Assembly: GCF_000423465.1 (NCBI RefSeq)
Contig: NZ_KE384023.1
Location: forward strand, 55,124 to 119,123
From: Propionicicella superfundia DSM 22317
Lineage (GTDB): Bacteria > Actinomycetota > Actinomycetes > Propionibacteriales > Propionibacteriaceae
Direction: 5' to 3'
Length of the DNA stretch: 64,000 nt
Below the pieces are notes generated by a model. It had not been told where the DNA came from. It saw only the letters and a list, made by a program, of their open reading frames with translations, and made no database searches. Made by a program: the position numbers and the translations under genes. Positions 43,128 to 52,823 of the stretch are shown here, in pieces (position 1 is the first letter of the stretch; the number at the start of each line of letters is the position of its first letter).

Positions 43128-43405
43128 TGTTCGGCTGTGTCATCAGGCAGAACCAGCGGAGGAGTCGGAAGCCGACGGGGTCGATGTCGCGTCGCGGGTG
43201 GTGCGGACGATGCGTGGTTCGCCGCCTGCGGGATCACGCCGAACTGAAGACGCTCGTGCTTCTTGACGTTGGCTGCAGCGCGCCGGCCGAAGGAGTTCGA
43301 TATCCTCGTTTCGCCGCAGATGACGAAACGCCACTGATGCATGCATTGCGCTCTTGGTGGCCGCACCCGAGGGGGATCGCCTTGATCACAAACGAACGCG
43401 TTCCG

Positions 43406-43818
43406 ATGACCCAGTTCGGAGTGGACATGGCAGCGCCTCTCGCGCTCGGCTACATGGCTCTCGGCGCCGGGGGGGGGCCTTGCTTGGCAGCGCGCAGATT
43501 GCCGTGATCCTGCCAGGCGTCGCGCTTGCCGCCCTCATGTTCTACGCCGCGTTTGCCCCGGACGCCCTGTTGACGAAGCCTGCACATGGACCCCACGGCA
43601 TCGCCCTGCCTGTTGTCGCTCTCGCCGTCGCGCTGATCGGAGCCCCGATCATCGGCATCGTGCTCGGTCATGTGAGCCGGCATCAGATCCGCACACGGGG
43701 CGGTGACGGTGACGGCATTGCTCTTGCCGCACTTGTCATTGGCTACGTCGTTCTCTCCCTGGAACTCACCGCAATGATCTGGTTCTGGGCGGCCATCGTC
43801 AGATGGGCTACTGCTTAG
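43406..43818 (+). pseudogene. DUF4190-like membrane protein, frameshifted in a G9 tract
   Basis: Two overlapping frames together encode one small membrane protein. The first (from ATG 43406, MTQFGVDMAAPLALGYMALG) reaches a run of nine G (43469-43477) and then stops at 43507. The second continues from the same point as LLGSAQIAVILPGVALAALM and carries two more hydrophobic segments around GHVSRHQIRTRGGDGDGIAL, the DUF4190 pattern (GxxxxxxIxRTGxxGxGxALAGxxxG). One extra G, or two fewer, would join them into a protein of about 137 residues with three or four membrane segments. The tract may be a phase-variable switch, a real inactivating slip, or a sequencing error. Confidence 0.6.
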
Positions 43819-44089
43819 CCCGCAGTGTTCACTGCACATCCCTTGGCCGCGCGCACGTGTCTCACTTACACGCACAGAGCAGCATCGCTGCCCACACCCG
43901 ACGACACGGAGCGACACTCACGCGGATGATCACGATCTGTGGGACGACGAAGAGCGTGGTTCGGGCGGACCTCCGGCGCGCCGATGAGCGAAGTCCGTGC
44001 ACGCCGGCACCCAGGAGCCCGCAGGCCTCCCCAGCCGTCGGGCCCGCGGGTTACCGTGGGGTCCGGATCAGGAGACGAAGGAGTCGCTG

Positions 44090-45598
44090 ATGGGCACGTA
44101 CGTCATAGGTGTGGACAACGGCGGGACCGTCACGAAGGCGTGTCTGTACGACGCCGAGGGGAGCCTGCTGGGGACGGCCTCGGTGAAGGTTCCGACGCTC
44201 ACGCCTCATCCGCTGTGGACCGAACGGGACACCGAGGCGCTGTGGCAGGCCAACATCAGCGCGATCCGCCAGTGCATCGCCGCGGCGGGCGTGGACCCGG
44301 CCGAGGTCGCCGGGCTCGCGTTGACCGGGCACGGCAACGGCATGTACCTGTCCCGTGCGGATGGCTCGGCCCCATGGAACGGGATCATCTCGACCGACGG
44401 CAGGGCGCAACCCTACGTGGACGCCTGGCACGCGCGTCCCGACTTCGACGAGCGGGCGCGGCGCAAGACGCTGTCGAGCGTGTGGGCCGGTCAGCCGGTC
44501 GCGCTGCTGGCCTGGATGGACGAGCACCACCCCGAGGTGTTCGACGACACCGCCTACGTCTTCATGGCGAAGGACTACGTCCGCTTCCGTCTCACCGGCG
44601 AGGCGGCGTTCGAGGAGACCGACGCGTCGTTCGTCGGCGTCATGGACATCACGCGGCGCGTCTACGACCGTGACCTGCTCGACTTCTTCGGCGTGGGCCG
44701 GTGGATCGACAAGCTGCCCCCGCAGGTCCCGTCGACGGCGATCGCGGCCAGGCTGACCGCCGAGGCCGCCGCCCTGACCGGCCTGCCCGAGGGGACGCCG
44801 GTCGCCGGCGGCTGCGCCGACATCGCCGCGTCCGCGCTCGCCAGCGGCGTCGTGTCGCCCGACAAGCTCGCGGTCGTCACCGGCACGTGGAGCATCAACG
44901 AGTACGTCACCACCGAGCCGAGCCCCGACTCGGCTCCCTTCCTCACCGCCGTGTACCCGGTGCCGGGCACGTGGCTCGTGCTGGAGGCGTCCCCGAACGG
45001 CGTGTCCAACCTTGAGTGGTACCTGCGGTCCGTGCTCAAGCCGCTCCTGGCGCGCTTCGGTGCCGAGCCCGGCGACGGGGACGTCTTCGCCGCCTGCGAG
45101 CAGATGATCGGCGAGATCGAGCCGAGCCTCGACGACCCGTTCTTCGTGCCGTTCATCAACGGCAGCGGGGTCGTCCCCGACGGACGCGCCGCGTTCGTCG
45201 GCCTGCTCACACTGCACGACGTGCGGCACCTTGTGCGGGCGGTGTACGAGGGCGTCGTCCTCAGCCACCTGTACGACATCCGGCGGCTGCGCGGGTACGC
45301 CACGCTTGCCGACACGGCGACGTTCACCGGGGGCGCCGCGAACTCGCCGATGTGGACGCAGATGTTCGCCGATGCCATCGGGTCTCCGCTGCAGGTCGTG
45401 GACGCCCCCGAGGCCGGCACGCTCGGCGTCGCGATCATGGCGGCGGTGGCGGTCGGGATGTGGCCCGACGTCGTGACCGCCGTGTCCAGGATGACGCGCG
45501 AGCCGCGCCAGGTCGTCACCCCCGACCCGGAGAGGACCGCCTTCTGGGAACAGCGGTACGAGCGCTTCGCGGCGTACCTGGAGACGCAACGCGGCTGA
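44090..45598 (+). CDS. FGGY family carbohydrate kinase
   Basis: A 502-residue sugar kinase of the ASKHA fold. The phosphate-binding loop is VIGVDNGGTVTKACLYD at the N terminus, the catalytic-domain junction ALTGHGNGMYL follows, and the adenosine motif FTGGAANSPMWTQMFADAIG is near the C terminus. It is closest in feel to LyxK/XylB-type kinases acting on pentoses, ketoses or their alcohols. ATG 44090 has GAAGGAG upstream. It stands alone, 1.4 kb from the Tm-1-like operon and beside no transporter, so the substrate is open. Bases 43819-44089 hold no other gene. Confidence 0.88.
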   Translation: MGTYVIGVDNGGTVTKACLYDAEGSLLGTASVKVPTLTPHPLWTERDTEALWQANISAIRQCIAAAGVDPAEVAGLALTGHGNGMYLSRADGSAPWNGIISTDGRAQPYVDAWHARPDFDERARRKTLSSVWAGQPVALLAWMDEHHPEVFDDTAYVFMAKDYVRFRLTGEAAFEETDASFVGVMDITRRVYDRDLLDFFGVGRWIDKLPPQVPSTAIAARLTAEAAALTGLPEGTPVAGGCADIAASALASGVVSPDKLAVVTGTWSINEYVTTEPSPDSAPFLTAVYPVPGTWLVLEASPNGVSNLEWYLRSVLKPLLARFGAEPGDGDVFAACEQMIGEIEPSLDDPFFVPFINGSGVVPDGRAAFVGLLTLHDVRHLVRAVYEGVVLSHLYDIRRLRGYATLADTATFTGGAANSPMWTQMFADAIGSPLQVVDAPEAGTLGVAIMAAVAVGMWPDVVTAVSRMTREPRQVVTPDPERTAFWEQRYERFAAYLETQRG

Positions 45599-45629
45599 GG
45601 GCCGCTGTCGGTGGAGGGGAAGTGCCGCG

Positions 45630-46661
45630 TCAGACGGCGTCGAGCAGGCCGACGATCAGCAGGCCCGCGAGCGGCAGCAGGGACAGGCCGAGCCCGACCG
45701 CGTTGAACCACCGGCTGTCGCGCAGGATCGCCACGTATTCGCGGATCGTCGCGCTCGGCCAGTAGTAGCCGGCCGTCGCGGACCCGAGGCTGTAGCCGGG
45801 TATGCCCACGCGTCGCATGAGCAGCGCGGCCCGGAACGCGTGGAAGCTGTTCGTCACGACGGCCACTCGGCCCGTGATCAGGCGGGCGGCGAGGACACGG
45901 GCCGTGTTGGCCAGGTTCTCCTCCGTCGTGCGTGAGCGGTCCTCCTCGGCGATGCGGTCGGGATCGACGCCGTGCTCGACGAGGTACTCGCTCATCGCGT
46001 GGGCTTCGGCGCGGGTCTCGTCATCGCCCTTGCCTCCCGACGTGATCATGAGCGGGTCCCGGCCGGCGAGCCGGGCGCGTTCCAGCACGGCCCGCCCCCG
46101 GTCGAGCCGGCTGGCGAGCAGCGGCGGCACACGGCCCCCGACGAGCCCCGATCCGAGGACGACGATCGCCTCGACCGGCCGTCCCCACCGCTTCGTGCAC
46201 GCCTGGTAGAGCTGCGAGTAGCCGAGATACGCGACGAAGCCGAAGGAGAGGTAGCCGACCGGCAGACCGAGCAGGAGGAGGAACAGGAACACCTGGCTCA
46301 GCGACAGCATGACCGAGGCGATGCCCAGGCCCACGTAGCCGAGGATGGCGATCCCGAGCAGCAGCGAGAGCAGGTTCGCCAGGTGCCGGCCCTCCTTGCG
46401 CACCATGGTGAGCCCGTTCAGCACGAGAACCACTCCGAGCACGATCACCAGGGCGAGCAGGAGGAGGAAGAGACCGAGCACCACCCACACCCCGAGATCC
46501 GGCGTCTCGCTGGCCACGGTGAGGACGATGACGAGCAGGTACAGCGCGCTCAGCAGGACCGCGGCGGCCAGCGCCAGGCCGATGCGCAGCTTGCGCGGGT
46601 CGCGCCACGCACTCACGGCGGCCGCGACCACGAGAACGAGTGGCATGATCCAGGGCTCCAC
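45630..46661 (-). CDS. YdcF/SanA-like DUF218 membrane protein
   Basis: A 343-residue membrane protein. Five N-terminal transmembrane segments (residues 1-165) are followed by a cytoplasmic or periplasmic DUF218 domain. Motifs are AIVVLGSGLVGGRVPPLLA, LMITSGGKGDDETRAEA, EEDRSRTTEENLANT and VTNSFHAFRA. One more hydrophobic segment ends the protein. DUF218 proteins such as YdcF and SanA are linked to envelope integrity and may bind nucleotide-like ligands; the reaction is not known. The GTG at 46661 is preferred to the ATG 24 bases upstream, because TAGGCT ends seven bases before it, the leaderless pattern seen elsewhere in the window. Confidence 0.82.
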   Translation of the reverse strand: MEPWIMPLVLVVAAAVSAWRDPRKLRIGLALAAAVLLSALYLLVIVLTVASETPDLGVWVVLGLFLLLLALVIVLGVVLVLNGLTMVRKEGRHLANLLSLLLGIAILGYVGLGIASVMLSLSQVFLFLLLLGLPVGYLSFGFVAYLGYSQLYQACTKRWGRPVEAIVVLGSGLVGGRVPPLLASRLDRGRAVLERARLAGRDPLMITSGGKGDDETRAEAHAMSEYLVEHGVDPDRIAEEDRSRTTEENLANTARVLAARLITGRVAVVTNSFHAFRAALLMRRVGIPGYSLGSATAGYYWPSATIREYVAILRDSRWFNAVGLGLSLLPLAGLLIVGLLDAV

Positions 46662-46767
46662 GCCCCGGAGCCTACCGATGCCCACGGCGGGACGCCCCGG
46701 TGCCGGTCCTTCCGGTCGTGGCGGGGGCGTCCTTCCGGTCGTGGCACCGCGTTCCTACACTGGCCGG

Positions 46768-47166
46768 ATGCCGCATCCGCTCATGTTCGCGCCGGACGAT
46801 CCGCTGCTCGCGCGGCTGCGCGGGATCGCGTTCGCCCTGCCGGGCGCACGGGAGAAGCTGTCGCACGGGCATCCCGCCTTCCACACGGTGAAGGTGTTCG
46901 CCTATTTCGGGGGCTCGCAACGGATCGGCGGCGAGTGGGTTCGGCACGAGCGCGCCGTGCTGTTCCTTCCCGAGCCGGGGCTGGGCCCGGCGCTGCGTGC
47001 CGACCCTCGCACGTGGGTGCCCGCCTACCTCGGTCCGGCCGGATGGCTCGGCCAGGATCTGGGCGGCCACACCGACTGGGAGGAGGTCGCCGAGTTCGTC
47101 GAGGGGTCGTACCGGCAGACGGCGCCGCGGCGACTCGTCGCCGACCTGGACGTCCGGGGCACCTGA
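46768..47166 (+). CDS. MmcQ/YjbR family protein
   Basis: A 132-residue protein of the MmcQ/YjbR (CyaY-fold, DNA-binding-like) family. The typical pattern is LPGAREKLSHGHPAFHTVKVFAYF (split: ALPGAREK, HGHPAF, VKVFAYFGG), then WVPAYLGPAGWLGQDLGG and a C-terminal helix YRQTAPRRLVADL. The family resembles the DNA-binding domain of some regulators but no function is proved. TACACT ends exactly six bases before ATG 46768, so translation is probably leaderless. Confidence 0.85.
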   Translation: MPHPLMFAPDDPLLARLRGIAFALPGAREKLSHGHPAFHTVKVFAYFGGSQRIGGEWVRHERAVLFLPEPGLGPALRADPRTWVPAYLGPAGWLGQDLGGHTDWEEVAEFVEGSYRQTAPRRLVADLDVRGT

Positions 47167-47256
47167 GGCGGTGAACCGGTCGTCCGGTCGTGTCCGCCTC
47201 GCGCCGGTGTCGTCCGGCGCGCCGGACGCGCGGCGATCGCGTACTACGCTCCACGC

Positions 47257-48246
47257 ATGGTGGCGAAGACGGCAGACGAGGCCGGCGACGGCGTGCGCCC
47301 CCGTCGTGTCCTGTGCCTGGGCGAGGCGCTCATCGACGTCGTCGTCCGCGAAGGAGCCGAGCCGGTCGAGCATGTGGGCGGCAGTCCGCTGAACGTGTCC
47401 ACCGGGCTCGCGAGGCTGGGGCACGCCGCGAGCATCTGCGCATGGTGGGGGCGCGACGACCGCGGGCACCGGCTCGCCGAAGCCGCGGCAGCGGCCGGGG
47501 CACGCGTGGAACCCGGCAGCGACGGCGCGGCCGCGACGTCCGTCGCCTACGCGCGGGTCGACCGGGACGGGCGGGCCTCCTACACCTTCGATCTGACCTG
47601 GGACGTCCCGGGCATCGCCGGTCTGGACCTCGTCGACCACCTGCACACCGGCAGTATCGCGGCGACGCTCGAACCGGGCGGGGCGAAGGTCGTCGGCGTG
47701 GTCGGCCGCGCGCGGCGGACGGCGACGGTCTCCTACGATCCGAACATCCGGCCCGCGATCATGGGGACGCCCGGACAGGTGCTGGCCCGCGTCGAGGATC
47801 TCGTCGGTCTCTGCGATGTCGTGAAGGCCTCCGACGAGGACCTCGCCTGGCTGTATCCGGAGGAGCCCGTCGAGGACGTCCTGCGCCGCTGGGCGGGTCT
47901 CGGGCCTGCACTCGTCGTGTGCACCCGTGGGCCGTGGGGTGCCTACGCGCTGCTGCGCGGCAACCGCGATCTGCTCGTCGTGGACCCGTTGACCGTGCCG
48001 GTGGCCGACACGGTGGGTGCCGGCGACTCGTTCATGGCCGGGCTCGTCTCGGGCCTGCTGGAGGCCGGGCTTCTCGGCGGTGCGGACGCCCGGCGGCGGC
48101 TGCGCGGCGCGGACTGGTCGCAGGTGCAACCCGCCCTCCACCGGGCGGTGGTGACGTCGGCGATCACCGTGAGCCGCGCCGGGTCGTACGCACCGACCCT
48201 CGCAGAGGTCCGCGACCTGCAGGACGCAGACCCGCTCCTGTCGTAG
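47257..48246 (+). CDS. PfkB family carbohydrate kinase (fructokinase-like)
   Basis: A 329-residue ribokinase-superfamily enzyme. It has the N-terminal signature VGGSPLNVSTGLARLG, a lid region, SYDPNIRP, and the C-terminal PfkB signature DTVGAGDSFMAGLVSG with the catalytic Asp in GAGD. Motif spacing and SYDPNIRP resemble bacterial fructokinases; a substrate such as fructose or another ketose is likely. TACGCT ends six bases before ATG 47257, the leaderless pattern. It is a single gene followed by the third family D array. Confidence 0.88.
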   Translation: MVAKTADEAGDGVRPRRVLCLGEALIDVVVREGAEPVEHVGGSPLNVSTGLARLGHAASICAWWGRDDRGHRLAEAAAAAGARVEPGSDGAAATSVAYARVDRDGRASYTFDLTWDVPGIAGLDLVDHLHTGSIAATLEPGGAKVVGVVGRARRTATVSYDPNIRPAIMGTPGQVLARVEDLVGLCDVVKASDEDLAWLYPEEPVEDVLRRWAGLGPALVVCTRGPWGAYALLRGNRDLLVVDPLTVPVADTVGAGDSFMAGLVSGLLEAGLLGGADARRRLRGADWSQVQPALHRAVVTSAITVSRAGSYAPTLAEVRDLQDADPLLS

Positions 48247-48249
48247 ACC

Positions 48250-48665
48250 GGTGGCTGAGCTTGTCACCACGGTGGTTGAGCTTGTCGAAACCCTGGGTCC
48301 TTTCGACAGGCTCAAGGACCCCCGTCCTGGTGGTTGAGCTTGCCAGCTACGGTGGTTGAGCTTGTCGAAACCAAGGACCCTTTCGACAGGCTCAAGGACC
48401 CTTTCGACAGGCTCAAGGACCCCCGCCGTGGTGGTTGAGCTTGTCGAAACCCCGGGTCCTTTCGACAGGTTCAAGGGTCCTTTCGACAGGCTCAGGGACC
48501 CCCGCCGTGGTGGTTGAGCTTGCCAGCTACGGTGGTTGAGCTTGTCGAAACCCCGGGTCCTTTCGACGGGCTCAAGGATCCTCTCGACGGGCTCAAGGGT
48601 CCTTTCGACAGGCTCAAGGGCCCTTTCGACAGGCTCAAGGGCCGGTGGCTGAGCCTGTCGAAGCC
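48250..48665. repeat. Repeat family D cluster 3
   Basis: About 415 bases made of GGTGGTTGAGCTTGTCGAAA and GTCCTTTCGACAGGCTCAAG units in alternating sense, with seven or more units. The family is the same as in the arrays at 19.6 and 22.1 kb. It separates the convergent pfkB-like and rlmB genes. Confidence 0.9.
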
Positions 48666-48673
48666 AGCAGGCG

Positions 48674-49627
48674 TCAGCCGCGGGCGCGGGCGATCTCGTA
48701 CAGCGCGATCCCGGCAGCGACCCCCGCGTTGAGGGACTCGATCGCCGACGAGATCGGGATCGATGCCAGGACGTCGCAGTGCTCGCGCACGAGCCGGGAC
48801 AGGCCGGTCTCCTCGGACCCGACGACCAGCACGACGGGATCGGACAGGTCCACCGCGGCGAGGTCGGTCTCGGCCTCCCCGGCCAGTCCGACGATGGTGA
48901 AGCCCGCCTTGGCGAACGTCTCGAGCGAGCGGTTGAGATTCGTCGCCCGCGCGATCGGCAGCCGGGCCGCAGCGCCCGCGGAGGTCTTCCACGCCGCGGC
49001 CGTCACGGACGCCGCGCGACGTTCGGGGATGACCACCCCGACCGCTCCGAACGCAGCGGCCGACCGGATGATCGCTCCGAGGTTGCGGGGGTCGGTGATC
49101 GCGTCGAGGACGACGACGAGCGCCGGGGCGTCGGAGTCGATCGCTGCGTCGAGGATGTCCGCCGGGTCCGCGTACTCGTAGGCGGGCAACTGCAGCGCGA
49201 CGCCCTGGTGGACGGCGCCGTCGGTGAGACGGTCGAGCTCGTGCCGGGTGGTCTGCAGCAGGGGGATGGACCGGGCCGCCGCGGTCTTGAGGATCTCGGC
49301 GATGCGGTCGTCCCGTTCGATCCCCTCGGCGACGTGGAGCTGCCGCACCGGCAGGTCCGCGCGCAGCGCCTCCAGGACCGGGTTGCGGCCGGCGACCCAT
49401 TCCGGCCCCGCGCGTCCGGACCTCTTGGCGCGCGGCGCCCGTTGCTGTCCCTGTGACGATCCGGTCTTGCGATATGCCTTGTGGTAGGGGCGGTCCTCGG
49501 CCTTCGGGGTCGGTCCCCTGCCCTCCAGCGACCGCCGGATGCGCCCTCCCGAGCCGGCGGTGTTGCCCTGTCCGGTGCCCTTGCCGCGTTTGCGCACCGC
49601 GCCTTTGCGCTGACTGTTGCCGGCCAT
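48674..49627 (-). CDS. rlmB: 23S rRNA methyltransferase RlmB-like (SpoU family)
   Basis: A SPOUT-class 2'-O-ribose methyltransferase expected to modify a guanosine in 23S rRNA. The 317-residue protein has a long basic N-terminal tail (1-70; RKRGKGTGQGN, AKRSGRAG), the substrate-binding L30-like domain beginning EWVAGRNPVLEALRAD, and the SpoU knot with motif 1 LDAITDPRNLGAIIRSAAAFG, motif 2 LVVGSEETGLS and motif 3 IPISSAIESLNAGVAAGIAL. It begins one base inside the cysS stop, so the two are coupled; this cysS-rlmB order is a classic actinobacterial pair. Confidence 0.93.
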   Translation of the reverse strand: MAGNSQRKGAVRKRGKGTGQGNTAGSGGRIRRSLEGRGPTPKAEDRPYHKAYRKTGSSQGQQRAPRAKRSGRAGPEWVAGRNPVLEALRADLPVRQLHVAEGIERDDRIAEILKTAAARSIPLLQTTRHELDRLTDGAVHQGVALQLPAYEYADPADILDAAIDSDAPALVVVLDAITDPRNLGAIIRSAAAFGAVGVVIPERRAASVTAAAWKTSAGAAARLPIARATNLNRSLETFAKAGFTIVGLAGEAETDLAAVDLSDPVVLVVGSEETGLSRLVREHCDVLASIPISSAIESLNAGVAAGIALYEIARARG

Positions 49628-51033
49628 CAGCGGCTCAGGCTCCAGCGCGCGCCCGAGGGCGTGTCCTCGATCTTGACGCCGAGGGCGCCGAGTTGATCGC
49701 GGATCGCGTCGGCCGCCGCGTAGTCCTTGCGGGCGCGGGCGTCCTGCCGCTGTTGCAGCAGGGATGCGACGAGGCCGTCGACGACCGGCTTGAGGTCGGC
49801 CCCGGCCCCGGTCGTGCTCGCCCACACCTCGTCGGCGGGGTCGAGGCCGAACACGCCGAGCATGCCGAGCACGTCCCCGAGCGCCGCACCCACGGCCTCG
49901 GCGTCGCCGGTCTCAAGGGCGACGTTGCCGTCGCGGACCCGCTGGTACACGACCGCCATGGCGGCCGGCGTCGCCAGGTCGTCGTCCATCGCGGCGGCGA
50001 ACGCGGCCGGCACCGGCAGCGGCTCGGACGGCGCCACCTCGGCGGCCCGCTCCAGGAAGGAGTCGATGCGGGCCAGCGACGCGGTCGCCTCCGCCAGCGA
50101 TGTGTCGGACAACTCCACCGCGGACCGGTAGTGGGGCGCGGCGAGGTACAGGCGGACGGCGCGCGCGGGGAAGCGTTTCGTGACCTCTGTTACGCGCGCG
50201 GTGTTGCCCAGCGACTTCGACATCTTCTCGCCGGCGGCCGTCACCCAGGCGTTGTGCATCCAGTACCGGGCGAAGGGGTATCCGGCCGCCGTCGACTGGG
50301 CGAGCTCGTTCTCGTGATGGGGGAAGCGCAGATCGATCCCTCCGCCGTGGATGTCGAACGTCGCGCCGAGGTACTTCCCGGCCATCGCCGAGCACTCCAG
50401 GTGCCAGCCGGGACGACCCGGCCCCCACGGCGACGGCCAGGACGCGGTCGGCGGATCGGTGGGGCCGGAGCCCTTCCAGAGGGCGAAATCGCGAGGGTCC
50501 CGCTTGCCGCGCGGGTCGGCGTCGGCGGCCGGCTCCATCTCGCCGACCTTCTGCCCGGAGAGGCGCCCGTAGTCGGGCCAGGACAGGACATCGAAGTACA
50601 CGTCCCCCGAACCGTCGGGCGCGACGTAGGCGTGGCCGCGCTCGATCAACCGCTGGGTGAGCGCGAGCATCTCGGGAATGTGCCCCGTCGCGCGCGGCTC
50701 GTATGTGGGGGGCGTGCAGCCGAGCGCGGCGTAGGCCGCGTGCAGTTCGCGCTCGTAGTGGTACGCGTGTGCCCACCATGGCACCCCCCGCGCGGCCGAC
50801 TTGGCCAGGATCTTGTCGTCGATGTCGGTCACGTTGGCGACGACCGTGACCTCGTACCCCGAGGACGTGAGCCAGCGGCGCAGGACGTCGAAGACGACCT
50901 CCTTGCGGATGTGGCCCAGGTGCGGGGCGCCGTCGACGGTCATCCCGCAGTGGTAGATCGAGACCTTGCCGGGGATGGTCGGCACGAACTCGGTGACCGC
51001 GCGGGTGGCGCTGTCGTACAGATGGAACGTCAC
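49627..51033 (-). CDS. cysS: Cysteinyl-tRNA synthetase
   Basis: A class I aminoacyl-tRNA synthetase that charges tRNA-Cys. It has 468 residues. The HIGH-type motif is APHLGHIRK and the KMSKS loop is EKMSKSLGN. Zinc ligands appear as YHCG, HLECS and PHHENE. The C-terminal anticodon-binding DALR-like region ends with [12 protein letters not shown]. Its size separates it from the shorter mycothiol ligase MshC. The GTG at 51033 lies six bases after TAGACT, so translation is probably leaderless. Confidence 0.95.
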   Translation of the reverse strand: MTFHLYDSATRAVTEFVPTIPGKVSIYHCGMTVDGAPHLGHIRKEVVFDVLRRWLTSSGYEVTVVANVTDIDDKILAKSAARGVPWWAHAYHYERELHAAYAALGCTPPTYEPRATGHIPEMLALTQRLIERGHAYVAPDGSGDVYFDVLSWPDYGRLSGQKVGEMEPAADADPRGKRDPRDFALWKGSGPTDPPTASWPSPWGPGRPGWHLECSAMAGKYLGATFDIHGGGIDLRFPHHENELAQSTAAGYPFARYWMHNAWVTAAGEKMSKSLGNTARVTEVTKRFPARAVRLYLAAPHYRSAVELSDTSLAEATASLARIDSFLERAAEVAPSEPLPVPAAFAAAMDDDLATPAAMAVVYQRVRDGNVALETGDAEAVGAALGDVLGMLGVFGLDPADEVWASTTGAGADLKPVVDGLVASLLQQRQDARARKDYAAADAIRDQLGALGVKIEDTPSGARWSLSR

Positions 51034-51102
51034 CCCAGAAGTCTAGAGGTTCGGCGCCGCCGCCTCCGCCGCGGCGTCCGTCCGGGCGCCGGTGCCGACG
51101 TG

Positions 51103-51270
51103 CGGTCTTTCTTACCGAATGCCGTCGGTCGGAGCGATCGGACCGCCCGGATGCGCGGTTCTGCACCCGATGCGCCCTGCAGGCGCCGTCATTGGGTACA
51201 GAAGTCCGCGGTCGGGGCTCGCTTCGGCGTGGAGCGCTCTCATAAGGTGAAAAACTCCGCCGCCGACGCC
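51103..51270 (-). repeat. Repeat family E copy 2 (opposite orientation)
   Basis: The reverse complement matches the block at 11.55 kb over about 155 bases: GCGAGCCCCGACCGCGGA, TTCTGTACCCAATGACGG (CACTGACGG in copy 1) and CGCATCCGGGCGG are shared, with many point changes. It fills the gap between the DUF4032 gene end and cysS. Confidence 0.75.
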
Positions 51271-51275
51271 TCTCT

Positions 51276-52655
51276 CTAGTTCTTCGGGCCGCGCAGTCTC
51301 CGCAGGGTGTCCAGGTCGAGGACGGCGGGCTCGGTCGCGTTCTCGCCGGCGTCGTCCTCCCAGGGGTCGTACGGCGTCTCCTCGTCGTCCACGTACCCCT
51401 GCGACGGGTCGTACGGGTTGACGAGAGCCTGCGCGTCGTCGGGCTGGATGAGCGTCACGCTGTCGGCGGACAGCTCCTCGTCGGGCAGGCTCGTGAGCAC
51501 GTCGTCGATGTACCCGTGCACGGCCTCGGTGAGCGGGACCTCCCGGCGTTCGCGCTGGGACTGGTACCAGCGGTAGTCGAGCACCTCGTGGTAGATCTGC
51601 GCCGGGTCGCGTTTGCCCATCAGATCCTTCGGGATCGCGTTGACGACGGGCTCGAAGCTGGTGGCCAGCCATTGGTGGGCGGCCACGGCCTCGTCGGTTC
51701 CTTGGAGGTTGTTGCGGGCGCGATAGGTGTCGAGGTCGTTGAGCAGCCGCCGCGCCTGGTTCTCCTCGGTGTCGAGGCCGGTCAGGCGCATGAGGCGTCG
51801 CGAGTGGTGGCCGGCGTCCACGACCTTCGGCTGGATCCGGATCGTCTTCCCGGCCGTGGAGATGTCGAGCTCCGCGACGTCGAAACCCAAAGCGTTGAGT
51901 CGCCGCACACGCCCTTCGATGCGGTCCAGTTCCCGCTCGGGGAACTCCTCGACGCCGGTCAGCTCGGACCACAGCTCGCGGTACCGGGTCTCGATGGTCT
52001 CGACGAGCTGCAACGGGTCGAGGGACGGGTCGAGCATCCCGCCCGCCTGCAGGTCGGAGAAGTCGCCGAAGAGGTTGGTCACCGCGATGCTCAGATCGTG
52101 CTCGCGCTGGCCGGTCGTGAGGTCGGCGTGCATCTCGCCGGTCTCGGCATCCACCAGATACGCGGCGAACTCGCCGGCGTCCCGCCGGAACAGGATGTTG
52201 GACAGCGACACGTCGCGCCACATGAACCCGATCAGATGGAGCCGGGCCAGGAGGACGACCATCGCGTCGACGAGGCGGCTCACCGTGTCCTGACGGACAC
52301 CGACGGAGAACAGCGAGCGGTACGGCAGCGAGAACTGCAGGTGCCGCGTGATGAGCACCGACTCCAGTTCGCGTCCGTCGGCGCGATGACGCTGCGTGAC
52401 GACCGCCAGGGGTTCGACCGCCGGGGTGCCCAACCGGGTGAGGTCCTGCAGCAGACGGTACTCGTGGAGCGCGACCGGTTCGACGATCTCTTTCGCCGCG
52501 TAGACCGACTCGCCGACACGGATGAACCGCACGACGTGCCGGGACAGGCCGCGGGGGAGCGCGACCAGGTGTTCGGTGGGCCACTCCGCCAGCGGCGTCC
52601 CCCAGGGCAGGGGGATCAGCCGCGAGTCTGGCCGCGACGACAGAAACCTGGGCAC
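51276..52655 (-). CDS. DUF4032 domain, kinase-like protein
   Basis: A 459-residue cytoplasmic protein common in actinomycetes. The N-terminal half has a lipopolysaccharide-kinase/Rio-like kinase fold: the lysine region SVYAAKEIVEPVALHEYRLL, a catalytic-loop-like MWRDVSLSNILF (Asp, Asn) and LVDAETGEMH in place of DFG. The C-terminal half is DUF4032 (helical; AHQWLATSFEPVVNAIP, YHEVLDYRWYQSQRERREV), ending in an acidic tail. No substrate is known. GTG 52655 is selected over a TTG two codons earlier because TAGAAC ends six bases before it. Confidence 0.85.
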   Translation of the reverse strand: MPRFLSSRPDSRLIPLPWGTPLAEWPTEHLVALPRGLSRHVVRFIRVGESVYAAKEIVEPVALHEYRLLQDLTRLGTPAVEPLAVVTQRHRADGRELESVLITRHLQFSLPYRSLFSVGVRQDTVSRLVDAMVVLLARLHLIGFMWRDVSLSNILFRRDAGEFAAYLVDAETGEMHADLTTGQREHDLSIAVTNLFGDFSDLQAGGMLDPSLDPLQLVETIETRYRELWSELTGVEEFPERELDRIEGRVRRLNALGFDVAELDISTAGKTIRIQPKVVDAGHHSRRLMRLTGLDTEENQARRLLNDLDTYRARNNLQGTDEAVAAHQWLATSFEPVVNAIPKDLMGKRDPAQIYHEVLDYRWYQSQRERREVPLTEAVHGYIDDVLTSLPDEELSADSVTLIQPDDAQALVNPYDPSQGYVDDEETPYDPWEDDAGENATEPAVLDLDTLRRLRGPKN

Positions 52656-52732
52656 GCCCAAGTTCTACACCATGCCGGCGCCCCTGCCCCATGGAGTCCG
52701 GCGGCGAAGGCGGAGAGACACGCCGGACGGGC

Positions 52733-52759
52733 GAAGGCCCCGGCGATGCCGGGGCCTTC
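52733..52759. terminator. Terminator downstream of the ugpC-like gene
   Basis: A perfect 12-base stem GAAGGCCCCGGC / GCCGGGGCCTTC with a three-base loop. It lies 65 bases past the ugpC-like stop on the minus strand. Confidence 0.75.
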
Positions 52760-52823
52760 CTCACAGTCGCGTGGTGGTGATGCGCCTGCCGCCGGCTCGT
52801 GCTCGACGGCGGAGCGGCGCGGT

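Noticed and set aside
42713-43405. A minus-strand gene in the gap beside repeat family B
   Set aside because: Most of the frame consists of the repeat itself; the rest has no homology I recognise.
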